NCBI GenBank assembly: GCA_947247005.1
Contig: OX365953.1
Span: forward strand, 26,596,784 to 26,660,783
Source: Spisula solida
Taxonomy: Eukaryota; Mollusca; Bivalvia; Venerida; Mactridae
DNA length: 64,000 bases
Direction: 5' to 3'
The notes beneath the pieces are model-generated. The model searched no databases. It was not told the origin of the DNA and saw only the letters and a program-made list of their open reading frames with translations. Each line of letters begins with the position of its first letter. Position 1 is the first letter of the stretch. A program made the translations under genes and the position numbers. Below are positions 27,021 to 38,157 of the stretch, piece after piece.

Positions 27021-27689
27021 ATGCATTTGTACTATTATTTCCTTGTCCCCATCAAGGACAAATACATTGATATTATATCAGATCCATCATTGACAAGTAT
27101 TCGAATGAATAAGAGTTACTTCAATTCGTTATTGGAATACACTAGTTATCCTGATGAATGCAGTTATTTCGCTTTCACAGGTATCGATAACGTATGCAAA
27201 TCCTTTGACACCAACAAATTACAAACGCACACATCAATCGAAAAGATTCACGATAAAAATGATTACATGTATACCATTTTAAAATCATTGACATTTGAGT
27301 CAACAAGTGTAGATAAATATTTAGCTATTGCGACAGAATATCCTTTAGTCGTAGTGAAACATGAAAAGAAGAAACTGTACATCTATCAAGCTAAGAGTTG
27401 CTCAGATGTTTTCAATAACTGTATATTACATTCCTATCAATTTCTGAAGCTTACTAAACCAACCAATGAGTTCAAGACACTATCATCACTGCTCAAGTGT
27501 ATGGAGAACAAATATGTTTTAGGAGTTGAAACGTCTGCACGATTTGCTTTATGCTGTATAAATAACATTGTTGTTGAGAATCCAAGCAGAAAAATATTTG
27601 TATTAAAACACAAATGTAAACGGCCGTTACAAGTCACAGCGAAATTCGACTGCTGTTTAAACGAAGCCGTTACTAGATTGTTAACATGA
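27021..27689 (+). CDS. Unrecognised 222-residue protein
   Basis: ATG at 27021, intact. Mixed alpha/beta composition with alternating hydrophobic stretches (V-V-V-K-H-E-K-K-K-L-Y-I-Y). No signal peptide or motif seen. Its stop overlaps the next start (ATGA at 27686-27689), so the pair is probably transcribed together, and the kinase gene follows 60 bases later. Confidence 0.5.
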   Translation: MHLYYYFLVPIKDKYIDIISDPSLTSIRMNKSYFNSLLEYTSYPDECSYFAFTGIDNVCKSFDTNKLQTHTSIEKIHDKNDYMYTILKSLTFESTSVDKYLAIATEYPLVVVKHEKKKLYIYQAKSCSDVFNNCILHSYQFLKLTKPTNEFKTLSSLLKCMENKYVLGVETSARFALCCINNIVVENPSRKIFVLKHKCKRPLQVTAKFDCCLNEAVTRLLT

Positions 27690-28117
27690 TTTGTTACGTG
27701 TATTCTTATGTTGAGAATGTGTATTATATCGAGCATTTAGAAGAAGTAATTAGACATTTCCCTGAGTACAATATATACTATTGTATTGGTAAAGACGCAA
27801 ATACATCTAAAACTGAGATATGCACTACTGACGACACATCTTCAGCTGTATTCATTCGTTCCTACAAATTTACTTCGGGTTATCAAAAAATTCCTGATAC
27901 CTTTTATTGGGTTAACAAACGTTTTATCGCAACTTCATATGGAGATATAATGATCGCGATAGACAGTAAAATGGGACATGATGAGACAAATAACATTTTA
28001 CGGAGTCTTCGGCCACCACCAACTATGGTTTTGGACGAAACAAAAGTCACTGTGCAATACAACGATATCAAACACTATGCAAGTAACATTAATAGAGCTC
28101 GAGTAATATTGAAGTAG
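27686..28117 (+). CDS. Unrecognised 143-residue protein
   Basis: ATG at 27686 overlaps the previous stop by 4 nt. Tyrosine- and isoleucine-rich, predicted mixed alpha/beta. No motif I recognise. The overlap suggests termination-reinitiation or a shared transcript with 27021-27689. Confidence 0.5.
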   Translation: MICYVYSYVENVYYIEHLEEVIRHFPEYNIYYCIGKDANTSKTEICTTDDTSSAVFIRSYKFTSGYQKIPDTFYWVNKRFIATSYGDIMIAIDSKMGHDETNNILRSLRPPPTMVLDETKVTVQYNDIKHYASNINRARVILK

Positions 28118-28177
28118 CACAGGAAATATATATTTGGTGACATTTTATCACAATACGTAAATACCGTCTGATACGAA

Positions 28178-29986
28178 ATGAAGCGTAAACGCAAAGCTGT
28201 AACACTAGACGCTCCGGCTGTCAAATTGATGAAAGATGAAAACAAAAACGCAAAATCGACGAATGACTTGTACTGGTCTTTTGACAATCCTGCCATACTT
28301 GGAAAAGGCTCTTTCGGGAACGTTCAAATATGGTTCCATCATTCCAAAACAAATCTTGTTGCTGCAAAACAATTTAAAAGTGATCAAGATTACAAGCTTG
28401 AATTAGAACAGGTTCGTAACTTAGATCATGAGAATGTTATAAAATATATTCATTCTTTCGACGATAGACAAGTGATAATTTTTCCTCTATATACCAAAAC
28501 TTTGGAGGAATTATTGACAAAGCATTCTGAAAATCATTTTGGTGTTTCAGAAACGATGTTATCGTTGTTAATAAAAAATCTCAGTAATGCCCTACAATAT
28601 CTTGTTACTCAATTACACATTGTACACAGAGACATAAAACCAGCAAACATTTTGTACAACGGTCAACGAAACACTTTTATATTGACAGATTTTGGTATGG
28701 CTGTAAGTTTCGATGAAACAACATTACTATACAATGCAATCTTAGGTGGCACGAAAGATTTTATTAATCCTAAATTACTACTTACACATGTATTGAATGA
28801 CACACCATCAGACTTACCGATCGAAATTGCGATTCACACAGAACTATGGTCCATTGCGGTTACATATTTCATGGATGCAACTGGTCAACATCCATTCAGA
28901 TCTAAGATCCACGATAAATGGATTAAACTAGCTTCGGAGAAAACGAAATATTGTATTGCAATTGATGAAGAAGGTGAATACAAACACGAAATAGAGGGTT
29001 ATAACAGAATGTCTGATACGTTTAGAACAGACACCTTACAACCACTACTGAGATCAATGATGGATAATGAATACACGTATGAACAATATTTCAAAGATGT
29101 ATCATACCTTATGAAACCAAATATTGTCAAAATACTCGATATTGGAACATTTGAACTGCGTTGTATCCACTGTGATATTCATACGGATTGTGTTGAGAGT
29201 TTGATTGGAGTTAGAAATGAAAAAGATTCATTCTTCGTTTCTGACGGACACGTTTGTATATCGGTAAACAATAAGATCATGAAGACGGATAGCAGTTTTC
29301 CAATTGTAGTTTACAAACACGATGCTTTGCGAAATTCTACTGATATGATAAATAAACTCAAATACAGTTGTTTCAATATGGTGTACAAATACTTTGAGAC
29401 ACCCAGCAATAAATATCCACAAAAACATTTAGTCGGTATATTCAACAATGTCATCGAAACAATCGAAATATGTTTGGACTCTTTTAAGTACGTTGAGGAA
29501 TCTATAACATTGTATAAAGGTGTAATTGAAGAGAAGAAAAACGAAATAAAATATGTTTTCAGATATTTTAATTTAGAGCGGGAGCAGTATTTTAGGTTAC
29601 ATCCACCGAATGAAAATTTCAATACCTTAATATCTGAAATGAAAAATAAACATGATCAACTGATGACCAACAGTATCCATCTGAAACCTTTCGATTGCAC
29701 AAGGCGTCTGCAAGAAGTTGAAACGTTCAAGCTATATGTTGAGTTACTTGAACAGAGTAAACTGTCGTCTTTACGTCAGAGTCATGTCACACAAATTGTT
29801 AGTGCAATGCGTATTGCAATAGATTCAACGCTTACTAATGTGGTCAAAATTGTCGAAGCCTTTTCATTGTGGTATAAAGACATGAATATACATCTAAATG
29901 ATCTGACAACATGTTTTGATGAAACAGAATTTGCTTTGAATAATTTGAACGAGCAGATTATCAACGAAATTCTTGCACTGGCATGA
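28178..29986 (+). CDS. TBK1/IKK-epsilon-like serine/threonine kinase
   Basis: ATG at 28178, 602 codons, intact. A basic N-terminus (M-K-R-K-R-K) may be a nuclear signal. The kinase domain has G-K-G-S-F-G at 42-47, V-A-A-K with Lys64, H-R-D-I-K-P-A-N at 150-157 and D-F-G at 171-173. The C-lobe reads T-E-L-W-S-I-A-V-T-Y...A-T-G-Q-H-P-F-R, the distinctive TBK1/IKK-epsilon form. About 310-390 is beta-rich where these kinases have a ubiquitin-like domain, and 400-602 is a long helical region like their scaffold/dimerisation domain. TBK1 phosphorylates IRF3 and STING. The activation-loop serine appears replaced by N-A-I-L-G-G-T (186-192). A host-derived mimic or decoy is the natural hypothesis. Confidence 0.75.
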   Translation: MKRKRKAVTLDAPAVKLMKDENKNAKSTNDLYWSFDNPAILGKGSFGNVQIWFHHSKTNLVAAKQFKSDQDYKLELEQVRNLDHENVIKYIHSFDDRQVIIFPLYTKTLEELLTKHSENHFGVSETMLSLLIKNLSNALQYLVTQLHIVHRDIKPANILYNGQRNTFILTDFGMAVSFDETTLLYNAILGGTKDFINPKLLLTHVLNDTPSDLPIEIAIHTELWSIAVTYFMDATGQHPFRSKIHDKWIKLASEKTKYCIAIDEEGEYKHEIEGYNRMSDTFRTDTLQPLLRSMMDNEYTYEQYFKDVSYLMKPNIVKILDIGTFELRCIHCDIHTDCVESLIGVRNEKDSFFVSDGHVCISVNNKIMKTDSSFPIVVYKHDALRNSTDMINKLKYSCFNMVYKYFETPSNKYPQKHLVGIFNNVIETIEICLDSFKYVEESITLYKGVIEEKKNEIKYVFRYFNLEREQYFRLHPPNENFNTLISEMKNKHDQLMTNSIHLKPFDCTRRLQEVETFKLYVELLEQSKLSSLRQSHVTQIVSAMRIAIDSTLTNVVKIVEAFSLWYKDMNIHLNDLTTCFDETEFALNNLNEQIINEILALA

Positions 29987-29993
29987 AACGGAG

Positions 29994-30920
29994 TTAGTCT
30001 TCTTTGTTTATTTTGTTCTTGCTTTCTATACCAGATACTTCTGTTAGGAATGAAAATTTAATCACGATGTACATGAATACGAAAATAAATGTCATTATCG
30101 ATGCTGGTTCTCTTTTCCTACTCACTGTCCTGTAATACTCGACAATCCAACTTCCCACTAATGACAATACTGTTAAATGAGGCATAATTATCGATTTGGT
30201 AAATCTGCGGTATTTGTAATCAAAATATCCAAACACAATCAGAAAAAACATAACTCCAAGACTCAAAATAGATAACTGTGATGTACTGTTAATTCCGTTT
30301 TCTATCGCTACTGAGCGCATACCATACGTCAGTGTAAGAGTAAATATATTTAGTACTTGAGTAAATAGATAGTTGCCTAAAATTTGATAATTGATATATC
30401 TAAACCATCCTTTGTCAGTCATACTGTCGAGATTAATTTCGTCTTGCGATTCATCAAATGATGACTCCACATCCAATGTTTGTATTTCACCTTCTTCTAC
30501 ATTGAGTGCATCGTATTCATAAAAATCCCTTCGGTAACGCTTCCAAAAACAACACCAATGTAAAAGTTTAGTAACTGGTTTAAAATGAGAAACAGTTACT
30601 GACGAGTAAGTGAATTTGAGGTAATATTTGTACGTACAATACAAAATTAAACAGTACATGAACAACATAGTGAAGAACATGCATAACTCGATTGAGAGAG
30701 TTGAATGCAAGATGTTATGTTTTAGGACCATAGCGTGTGCACCATTTATACCTAATGTGTAGAAGTGTAGTATGAAAACCATATACAGGGACAGTTTGTA
30801 AAAGTTGACAAAACGTTTAGAATTAAACAATCCATAAACAATGAATATCAACGCGCTCAATGAGACGACCATATTATTTAAATATACCATCGATGACTTG
30901 AAATACATCAAATTTGACAT
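29994..30920 (-). CDS. Multi-pass membrane protein with acidic cytosolic loop
   Basis: ATG at 30920, 308 codons, intact. About seven hydrophobic helices: roughly 13-33, 41-60, 75-98, 183-203, 214-234, 245-264 and 275-295. Between helices 3 and 4 lies a charged loop of about 80 residues, acidic with many Asp, Glu and Ser, preceded by a C-C-F-W-K-R-Y-R-R basic patch. The C-terminus is hydrophilic. Herpesviruses carry an abundant multi-pass envelope protein (gM), but I see no sequence link, so that is only a possibility. Tail to tail with the kinase gene, 7 bases apart. Confidence 0.65.
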   Translation of the reverse strand: MSNLMYFKSSMVYLNNMVVSLSALIFIVYGLFNSKRFVNFYKLSLYMVFILHFYTLGINGAHAMVLKHNILHSTLSIELCMFFTMLFMYCLILYCTYKYYLKFTYSSVTVSHFKPVTKLLHWCCFWKRYRRDFYEYDALNVEEGEIQTLDVESSFDESQDEINLDSMTDKGWFRYINYQILGNYLFTQVLNIFTLTLTYGMRSVAIENGINSTSQLSILSLGVMFFLIVFGYFDYKYRRFTKSIIMPHLTVLSLVGSWIVEYYRTVSRKREPASIMTFIFVFMYIVIKFSFLTEVSGIESKNKINKED

Positions 30921-30979
30921 TTTAGCTTAAGATTTTATTGACAATATAAATTTAGGGTGATATTAAATAGAAATAAAAA

Positions 30980-32806
30980 TCACTTCCAGTAACATTTCAG
31001 CATGTGATGAACAAAAGTGTCTTTTTGAATTGTCATGTTTTTACCACCAGTTTTGAAACTGGGGATGAAATATTTTTTGAAATTAGAAGACATAGAAAGA
31101 GCCGATTCAGGATTTTCACTAATCTGATATAACAAAGTTTGTGTACCAACAACCTCGTCTTTCCATATTGTTACCACTGATTTTGAATTGAACGATGTAT
31201 CTGTTTTCAATGAACATTTATGTGTTTCAATCGCGTACTGTATACAGTCTTTGTTTAAAAATGAAAACTTATATTTGTCTAAATCCACACATCTCCACGG
31301 TAAAACTATAGTCTCGTCAGTGTCTTCAGTTTTCCTTACTTCAGTAATCAACCGTTGTGCTTCTGATGACATGAGTAAAATTGTTTTATGATCATCTGCC
31401 AATACCATACGTGCATTTTGTACACCGTCTGGTATAGAAGTGTATTTTATACTGCTGTCTAAGTCATCGATAAGTTTGATTTCTCCAAGAGTATGTTGAT
31501 CTTTAATGAAGAACAAGGTGTCTTTTAATGTACGGTATCGATTGTCTCGCAAATAAGGAATAATCTCTAGTACAGCTTCAGGTACATATAATGTACACCA
31601 TGAGTTTCCATTATAGTACCTTGCAGGACACTCGTTTTTCGGATCGATGTTTAATATGATGTGTGGTAAGTTGTAATCCCCGGACAGATGATGTGCGTTT
31701 TCTTTGCAAAACACAAGCTTAGATAAAAATGATTTCAATTGTTCATGAGCGGACGTTGTTCCATTTATTCTTAAGGTTTTTAAAACGTGTACACTTGCCC
31801 TGTACAATTCGGACTTGACATATGTATAAGGTTCTGATGTAACACTCAAATTGATATTGTTGATAAAACTCATTGCTTCGAATAAAGGAACATTTTTCAA
31901 ATTGATCAAAAGTTTGTCTTTTAGAGATTGAATTGACCACAGCATTGCAAAATCATAAAGCTCGGTGTTGAGACACGGGTCAAACAAGGTATTAGTCATA
32001 AACGATTTTAAATGATCTAATCCATTTATATTCAAATCCGTACGAAGCTTTTTTCCACAAAACTCCGACAAATCCTTGGATTTACTTCTGATTACTATAT
32101 AAGGGATTGAAATGAGATTCTTTCCAGTCTTGTCTAGAAAGGAAACGCAATATTTATTATCAAATAGTGTGAGTGATTCTGTACTGAGGTCATCTACATT
32201 ATAATCGGTTTGCTCAGAATATACATTTACTGCATCACTGAGATCTCGATTATACTCTTTTACTGGGTTGAATATTATTTCTTTTAACACACCGCAGTAC
32301 TTCTTAAACATCACAATTGCGTAAGAACTATGTTTTATTTTATCAGCCCACTTCAATGGTGATATCACAACGGGTTTCTGTAGTTTTTAATCATATAAAA
32401 CAATATTTGTCTGACACATATCGGCTGCTACATAAGCGTCTATGATAGTGGATGGTTTGTGTAATATCTTTTCGTATTTCATATAATCATATATGTTCGC
32501 AGAATCGTCATCTATTGGTTTGAATTCTCGAAATATTTTGTCGAATTCATTCGATTTATCGGCTGCGTGTTTCAATATCGCATTATGACATAAGTCAAAG
32601 TTGTCTTCATTGCCAAAAATATACATTGACATCGATCTATAAAAAGTGTCATCGATTGACAGTAGGAATTCTGTTTTCAGAGGTTTATCAGTATCCACAT
32701 GAAAGTATTTTATACCCTGGTATCGAGTTTTGTTTGACATTTCCCATAGTCGTTTACCTAAATAATAACGCTGGTAATACGTTATGGGCATGGGAAGAAT
32801 ATCCAT
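30980..32806 (-). pseudogene. OTU-like domain protein with in-frame stop
   Basis: ATG at 32806. The first 139 codons end at TAA 32387-32389, and the same frame then stays open to 30980, so one nonsense codon splits a gene of about 608 residues. The N-terminal piece has S-I-D-D-T-F-Y-R-S-M-S-M-Y-I-F-G followed by helices, matching the OTU deubiquitinase core (D-G-x-C-[LF]-[FY]-R, then a helix). Thr stands at the catalytic Cys position. The downstream 460 residues are alpha then beta-rich and resemble the C-terminal part of 44871-48286. So it belongs to a family of OTU-like proteins that seem to lack the nucleophile. Role unknown; ubiquitin binding is possible. Confidence 0.55.
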
Positions 32807-32897
32807 CGTTTAGGGTTTTCTAATGAAAAAGTACGTCTCAATTCATTAAATAGTTTTTTGTATATAAGTACGAAATTGGGTTATCAGCAAGAACAAA

Positions 32898-33275
32898 CTA
32901 TGTATCGAATACTTTTCGCAGCTGATTTGCAAAAACTTGCAAAAGACAAACTCGGCATCGATACAAAATCTTAGCATTTCTGATCTCTGCAGTTGATTCC
33001 CAAGTCAACGATTTTAGAATGCAACTTTGAATACTATCATCGGTATGGTCTTCACTACTGAGAGGAATCCGATTCAAAAATTCGATTTGTTTCTCAACAC
33101 TAACTCTTTGTAAGGCACCAACAAACTTGTCGATGAGAGGCACATTTTTTTTACTGAAGGCGAACCAATATAAATCAATATTTGCTTCTAAGTCAGGAAC
33201 AAACGATGAAGGATCTTTCATATATACCTGCATTTTTCTATGCACATTACGATCCGTGTATGTTGTATCACTCAT
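32898..33275 (-). CDS. Small helical protein, unrecognised
   Basis: ATG at 33275, 125 codons, intact. Mostly alpha-helical, with no motif. It lies 55 bases downstream of the terminase coding region on the same strand and could be co-expressed with it. Confidence 0.5.
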   Translation of the reverse strand: MSDTTYTDRNVHRKMQVYMKDPSSFVPDLEANIDLYWFAFSKKNVPLIDKFVGALQRVSVEKQIEFLNRIPLSSEDHTDDSIQSCILKSLTWESTAEIRNAKILYRCRVCLLQVFANQLRKVFDT

Positions 33276-33330
33276 TTGTTATGATTTTTTTCGTCTACAA
33301 TTTTTGTTTTTGGAACGATATAGTTTTTTT

Positions 33331-35433
33331 TCAGTCCACTTTCGACCAACAACCTAAGGATATCCAGTTTGATTTTTTCACAGACATTGTATATGTGAGA
33401 GCGAGATAAATACTCATAATGAGTGCTACCACCAAGTCATCCGTCGAATGTATACTTTTGCCACTGAACTTCTTCTGCTGTGGACAAAACTTAAAATCTT
33501 CTAGGTTTTGACGCAGATACTCGATTTCGGTTTTACCCTTTTCGTTTAAATGAAAGGAATGTAACACATTCGAAAACCATATCAACTTTTCATTGATGTA
33601 CTGTATAATTTGCGAAAATATCGTAAACTTGTTCAACAAAGTAAAACCGGCTCGTTTACTCAATTCCTTGGTTACTCCATTTACTGCTGGAGTATAATAC
33701 ATATACACTTCTGTTTTACTCTGTCTGAGGAATGCCTTTAATTTATCATATATCAAAACGCAGTTGTTTCTCTGGGCATTGTTTTCAACAGCAACAAAAA
33801 ATGCTCTTTTAACTGGTTTGATTTCTCCATCACACGATCGCTTTTTCGAAGTAGCCCTTGAAATGTGATGAATGCATCGAATAAGCATTTTCACCATAAT
33901 TTCGTCCGCCTTTCCAAGTTCATCAGATTCTATAAACTTATGATCAAGGTACAGTACGCATGGTGTCTGTTCCTTTGTCATTGCACTGGCTACAAGTCCT
34001 ATTCCACTAGAGAGTGAATCGCAATAACTTGGATCGAGGTACAAGAATATGTGTTCAACGCAAGTCGAATCGTCTATTGTGTTCACATTACATTTCATAT
34101 AGGTTAGAAATCTGTCCGAGAAAGGACATAATTTCGCACCCAAATTGATAAGATTGTGTGATACTGGTACAATACCGAGTTCGTCTTCGTAACTTGTTTT
34201 CGACTGAGACAACAAATTGGTTAAAAACCTGTTTGATTCGTTAATGGTGATATGTTAGGGCTTGTAAAATATCATTCGTGGACAGGCGGGATATTTGCCA
34301 GCGTATTTCAAATGTTCGGGATTGTTACAAAAGTAGCTTATATCGTAAAAATTGATATCAGCTCGGCATTGAAGGTTTCGCGTAATTTCACCCATTGCTT
34401 CAACCTTGTGATTTACTGGCGAAGTTAAGAAGATAATTTTATTATTCGCTTTTTGTCCATGGGCCAGGATTGCTCCAAATCTATTTTTGTTTATCGATGC
34501 TGCTTCGTCCACAATGAGAATGTCCAAATCATCACCTCTTAAAGCGTTATCGTTTCTTGCACTTTTAAATTTCGCAAAACAATGTAAATCATCATCGTTG
34601 CCAGTTTTAAATGATTTATCACGATTACCAGTTAGACATTGAACTACAACTGAATCCGTGGGGGTCATAACATTATATCGGGTCTGAGTTTGTTGTTCAC
34701 TCATTACTTTACATTTATCTATAACTGTACTTTTAACGTTTTGAGCCAAATCTTTCGTGTGACAGTAATAACCAACTTTGATACCAACAGGAGTGTTAGT
34801 GAACAACAACGTAGCAATACCGTCTATGGTCTGTTTTGTTTTACCGTGTCGTCGTGGTATTTTAGCATAAGCATATTTGTTTGCATATACGTCCGTTGTT
34901 TTAGTGAGAAATGTTTCATTGATTTCCCATCCCATAAACTTTTTACACATAGCTAATGTGATCGGTATACGCAACAAATTTTCTTTTTTCAGCAAGAAAA
35001 ATACTAGTTCATAAATGAAAGATTTTTGAAACATTTCCAAATAAATGTCGTCGTAGGTAGCAGACTTATGGTACAAGAAAAGTGTGTCAATATAATTAGG
35101 CTTGTGCTGCAGTACTTCGGTTATCACTTCTTTCACAGATCTTTCTTTATTAGATTCTCTAGTCAGGTACAGATTGTTAAACAACTTACCAGCGTTGTTG
35201 TAAAAATTCACAGGTCTAAGAAAATCGTCCGATCGTTTTAAAAACAACGTTTCCCACACATGTGCTTCTTCTTTGAACATCGTATCACCCAGTAAATTGG
35301 AATGAAACGGTAGCTGACCCCAAAGTACAGTACTAAAACTACTATCGAAATCAATGTCAGTTTGAGAAGAATAACCAATCCATTCGTAAAGTGGAAAATT
35401 TACTATTCGATTATTATAGTCAATGATATACAT
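33331..35433 (-). pseudogene. DNA-packaging terminase large subunit, split by an in-frame TAA
   Basis: ATG at 35433. The ATPase half shows Walker A P-R-R-H-G-K-T-K (193-200), Walker B L-D-I-L-I-V-D-E-A (304-311) and coupling motif T-S-P-V (337-340). It ends at TAA 34255-34257. The same frame then stays open to 33331 and encodes the nuclease half: Y-L-D-P-S-Y (first acidic residue), F-F-V-A-V-E-N-N (second) and S-T-D-D-L-V-V-A-L (third), as in the RNase H-like nuclease of herpesvirus terminases. Together the length is about 700 residues, normal for the family. The enzyme pumps genome into capsids and cuts it. The best-conserved herpesvirus gene here is therefore interrupted by one nonsense codon; I see no splice sites that would remove it. 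Confidence 0.85.
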
Positions 35434-35485
35434 GACAATTAACTATACAGAAAAGAACATACCGATAATTTGTACATATAGTATT

Positions 35486-35934
35486 TTATTGTTGTATTTT
35501 TGACAGTACGTCTTCGTCCAATTTCTTGCCATGTGGTATCACTTGGTATTTCACAAAATGTCCTGGGAAAATACCACGCATGAGTCCGCCGTAAGTTTTC
35601 AGTAGATAGTTATCTATGCATTCTGTCCATTTTGGAAAATTTATGTCAACACCATTTGATATATACTATTCAATTCTTCTATGAAATACAACTGACTCAG
35701 CAGATAATTGTAGTTTCTTGTATATTGGTTCGTTTGACATTTCCTGATCTGTATTGTTGTATTTTGTGGAGAATACAACGTAAAATAATTGTTGATTACT
35801 TGCTCGAGTTGATCATGAGCAAAATCGTTCATTTCTTCTGACATGTCTTTCATTCTGCAACAACCACGATCTAATTGCTGCTGTACCTCCGAATCAAATG
35901 AGAAATTATCCTTGTTGCAGTCTGGACAATTCAT
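35486..35934 (-). pseudogene. Unrecognised gene next to terminase, frameshifted
   Basis: ATG at 35934 opens a 97-codon frame with an N-terminal C-P-D-C knuckle, ending at 35641. From about 35645 down to TAA 35486-35488 another frame is open for some 50 codons with coding character (Y-G-G-L-M-R-G-I-F-P-G-H). One indel near 35640 probably split a protein of about 145 residues. Position beside terminase fits a packaging accessory factor, but nothing in the sequence proves that. Confidence 0.45.
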
Positions 35935-35980
35935 CTTGTCTTGGTGAAATCTGAACTGGAAATGATCCGGTATCTGTTTG

Positions 35981-37063
35981 TCATTCAGTTTTTATGCCTT
36001 TGGTAGCATCGACGAGCATGCAAATCTGGTTAGTCGTTTCAGGACAATGCTTATACATTTTACCCATTCTTTCCAAAAGCTGTGAAGATTTATCAGAAAA
36101 GAAAAACGTATCCTTTGAGTTCAAAATCAAATCGAGCAATGTAGAATTACGACCGCGTTGCTTGAAAATGCTTTTGTTCAACGAACCGACATCCTTGAAT
36201 TTCCTTTTGTATGCAGCAAAAAGTTGTTTTCGGTCTACGTTGGGAGGTTTGGTCCTGGAATATTTTATTGACTTGATACTCGTATTGTCTATAGCATCAG
36301 ATTTGTACTTTTTTGAATACAAATGACAGGTCGTAAACGATCTGTTGCTGGTAGTAAGTATTCGTGAGCACAGAAAATTATTTGTAAATAAACGAACAAT
36401 ATCTTCGTTACTGTTGCATTTCAATTCGGAACGATGTAGATATACCAGATGAATCAAAAGTACAATATTTCTAGGTAACAATTCTCCAAAGTGACTCTCG
36501 ATTTTATAAAATATCTCGATCAAATTTTCGTCCGTTTCAGCACAGTTCATGATATATTCAACACATTTTCCAACTGTCATTGTTAACGTCTTGTCAAATA
36601 TTCTACAAGTATTCAATGAAGTTCTGTTATTGATGATTGAGTTTGTGGTTTTCTGATTATCATCATTCAACAATGTCACTACCGCTGGAAAATTTGGCAT
36701 TGGGAATGACAAACTGCTTTGCGAGGATGTAATATGTTGAGAACTCAAGCAGTTTGATCTATAGGTGTGCGTATTCAAAATACCCGCGTGGACAGTGTCG
36801 AGGGTAGTACATACGTTGCTAACCCATATATCTTTTGTTATCTTACAGTTCAACTCTTTATTTTCGTTCAAAAATCTAGACAATGCCAACTGTATGGTAC
36901 TCATTGATCCTTGACTATTAACATTGAATGAAACAGTGTTGTTTCTCGATATTTCCGATTTGTAACGTGTCATAGTCATATTTTGCATACTTTTCTTGAT
37001 TTTCACTAGAGCTTTACCCTTCTTTTGTTGAAATGACATTTTCGGTAACGGATTTTTAAACAT
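35981..37063 (-). CDS. Unrecognised 360-residue protein
   Basis: ATG at 37063 (the in-frame GTG at 37093 is not needed). Intact. The N-terminal 35 residues are Lys/Gln-rich and basic, residues 40-150 are Ser/Thr/Asn-rich, and the C-terminal half is helical and again basic with K-R-K-F-K. It could bind DNA or be a minor structural protein of the packaging cluster. No family recognised. Confidence 0.5.
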   Translation of the reverse strand: MFKNPLPKMSFQQKKGKALVKIKKSMQNMTMTRYKSEISRNNTVSFNVNSQGSMSTIQLALSRFLNENKELNCKITKDIWVSNVCTTLDTVHAGILNTHTYRSNCLSSQHITSSQSSLSFPMPNFPAVVTLLNDDNQKTTNSIINNRTSLNTCRIFDKTLTMTVGKCVEYIMNCAETDENLIEIFYKIESHFGELLPRNIVLLIHLVYLHRSELKCNSNEDIVRLFTNNFLCSRILTTSNRSFTTCHLYSKKYKSDAIDNTSIKSIKYSRTKPPNVDRKQLFAAYKRKFKDVGSLNKSIFKQRGRNSTLLDLILNSKDTFFFSDKSSQLLERMGKMYKHCPETTNQICMLVDATKGIKTE

Positions 37064-37108
37064 AGTAGTAAGATGTATCACACGATTTTTCACATACGTT
37101 AGAGTGTT

Positions 37109-38157
37109 TTAATCCTTTAGATAGTAAATCGACACAAAACCTTTCTTCTCAAGGTATTGTCGCAACGCACTCACGCTTACAACATTTTCTACTGAACTAC
37201 AGTTTTCTTTCGAATTTACTTTACTGACATTCAACAGTCGTGATATGTACAAATCGAATGATTGTATTGGAACCCGCGGTTGTTGATCCATTTTCTTCAG
37301 CGGAATTTCATTGCAGTTGGAACATTTTCCCTCTCGTACATAAGCATTGTGTATTTGTATCAAAAATGATAAATCGCTTTCACTCTTGAACAAAACATAC
37401 AACGGTACATGTTTTTCAATTTTTACCCGTCGTAAGGTGCAACAAATTTCAGTTTGAATATATTGTGAAATTTTGCGTGTGCAGCCTTTTCTCTACAAAC
37501 GATAAATTTTCTGTCTTTGATCAAATGCGAGTAGTTTTCATAAATGATAATTATCAAGTGTTCTACATCTGTATAGCTAACCACTGAGACCGTATCCGTG
37601 ACAAATTTGTCATTTTGAAATGTTTTGACAAGCTTTTTGTTATTTACAATATTGAATGGGAATATCGTTTACTGTAGCTCGGTTTCTCAACAGGTTAGTT
37701 TTCAACTTCCATCCTTCCAACAAATCGTACTGAAAACGAACTTTGTCTTCCATACAACTTTGTAGAATGAAAGTTCGCAACATTAGTTTTCGGGCTGGTA
37801 CAATGAATTTTTCAAATTTTGGGGACTTGTAAAATGCTAAGAGTGTAGGAAAGAACAGTTTGAAGTAATAGTATGTCTCTAAAATAACACAATCCCAGTC
37901 ATAAACAAAATGGAATTTAGACAATGGTATGTGAGTAAGATTGTCGATGAGTAAATTGTTCTCCACTCTAGAACACATAATGAGCATGAACGTATCGTAC
38001 AAAACATTGTACACTTTTGAAGGAAACGAATACCTCACGATATCTTCGAAACTACAAGACTTCAGCGGGGGGAACACGTTTTGTATTTGATCAATATTTT
38101 GAAAATGATATCGAATTCCAGTAATTCGCTTCGACAAAATTTCAACAACAACGTTAC
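37109..38157 (-). pseudogene. Unrecognised viral gene, frameshifted and cut by the LINE
   Basis: Three open pieces in successive frames: 38157 to 37640, about 37660 to 37422, and about 37440 to 37109, giving some 340 residues in all. The last piece has a C-S-N-C knuckle. None has an ATG at its front. The frame of the first piece reaches the LINE target-site duplication at 38147-38157. On the far side of the LINE, the same codon phase leads to an ATG at 43193-43195, four codons from the duplication. So the retrotransposon separated the start codon from the body. Function unknown. Confidence 0.55.
38147..38157. repeat. Target-site duplication, left copy
   Basis: AACAACGTTAC, identical to 43175-43185 immediately after the poly(A) of the LINE. 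Confidence 0.8.

Noticed and set aside
34216..34257. An intron in terminase (as in the spliced UL15 of other herpesviruses) to explain the stop
   Set aside because: The same frame is continuous on both sides and the residues fit the family; no donor/acceptor pair is evident.
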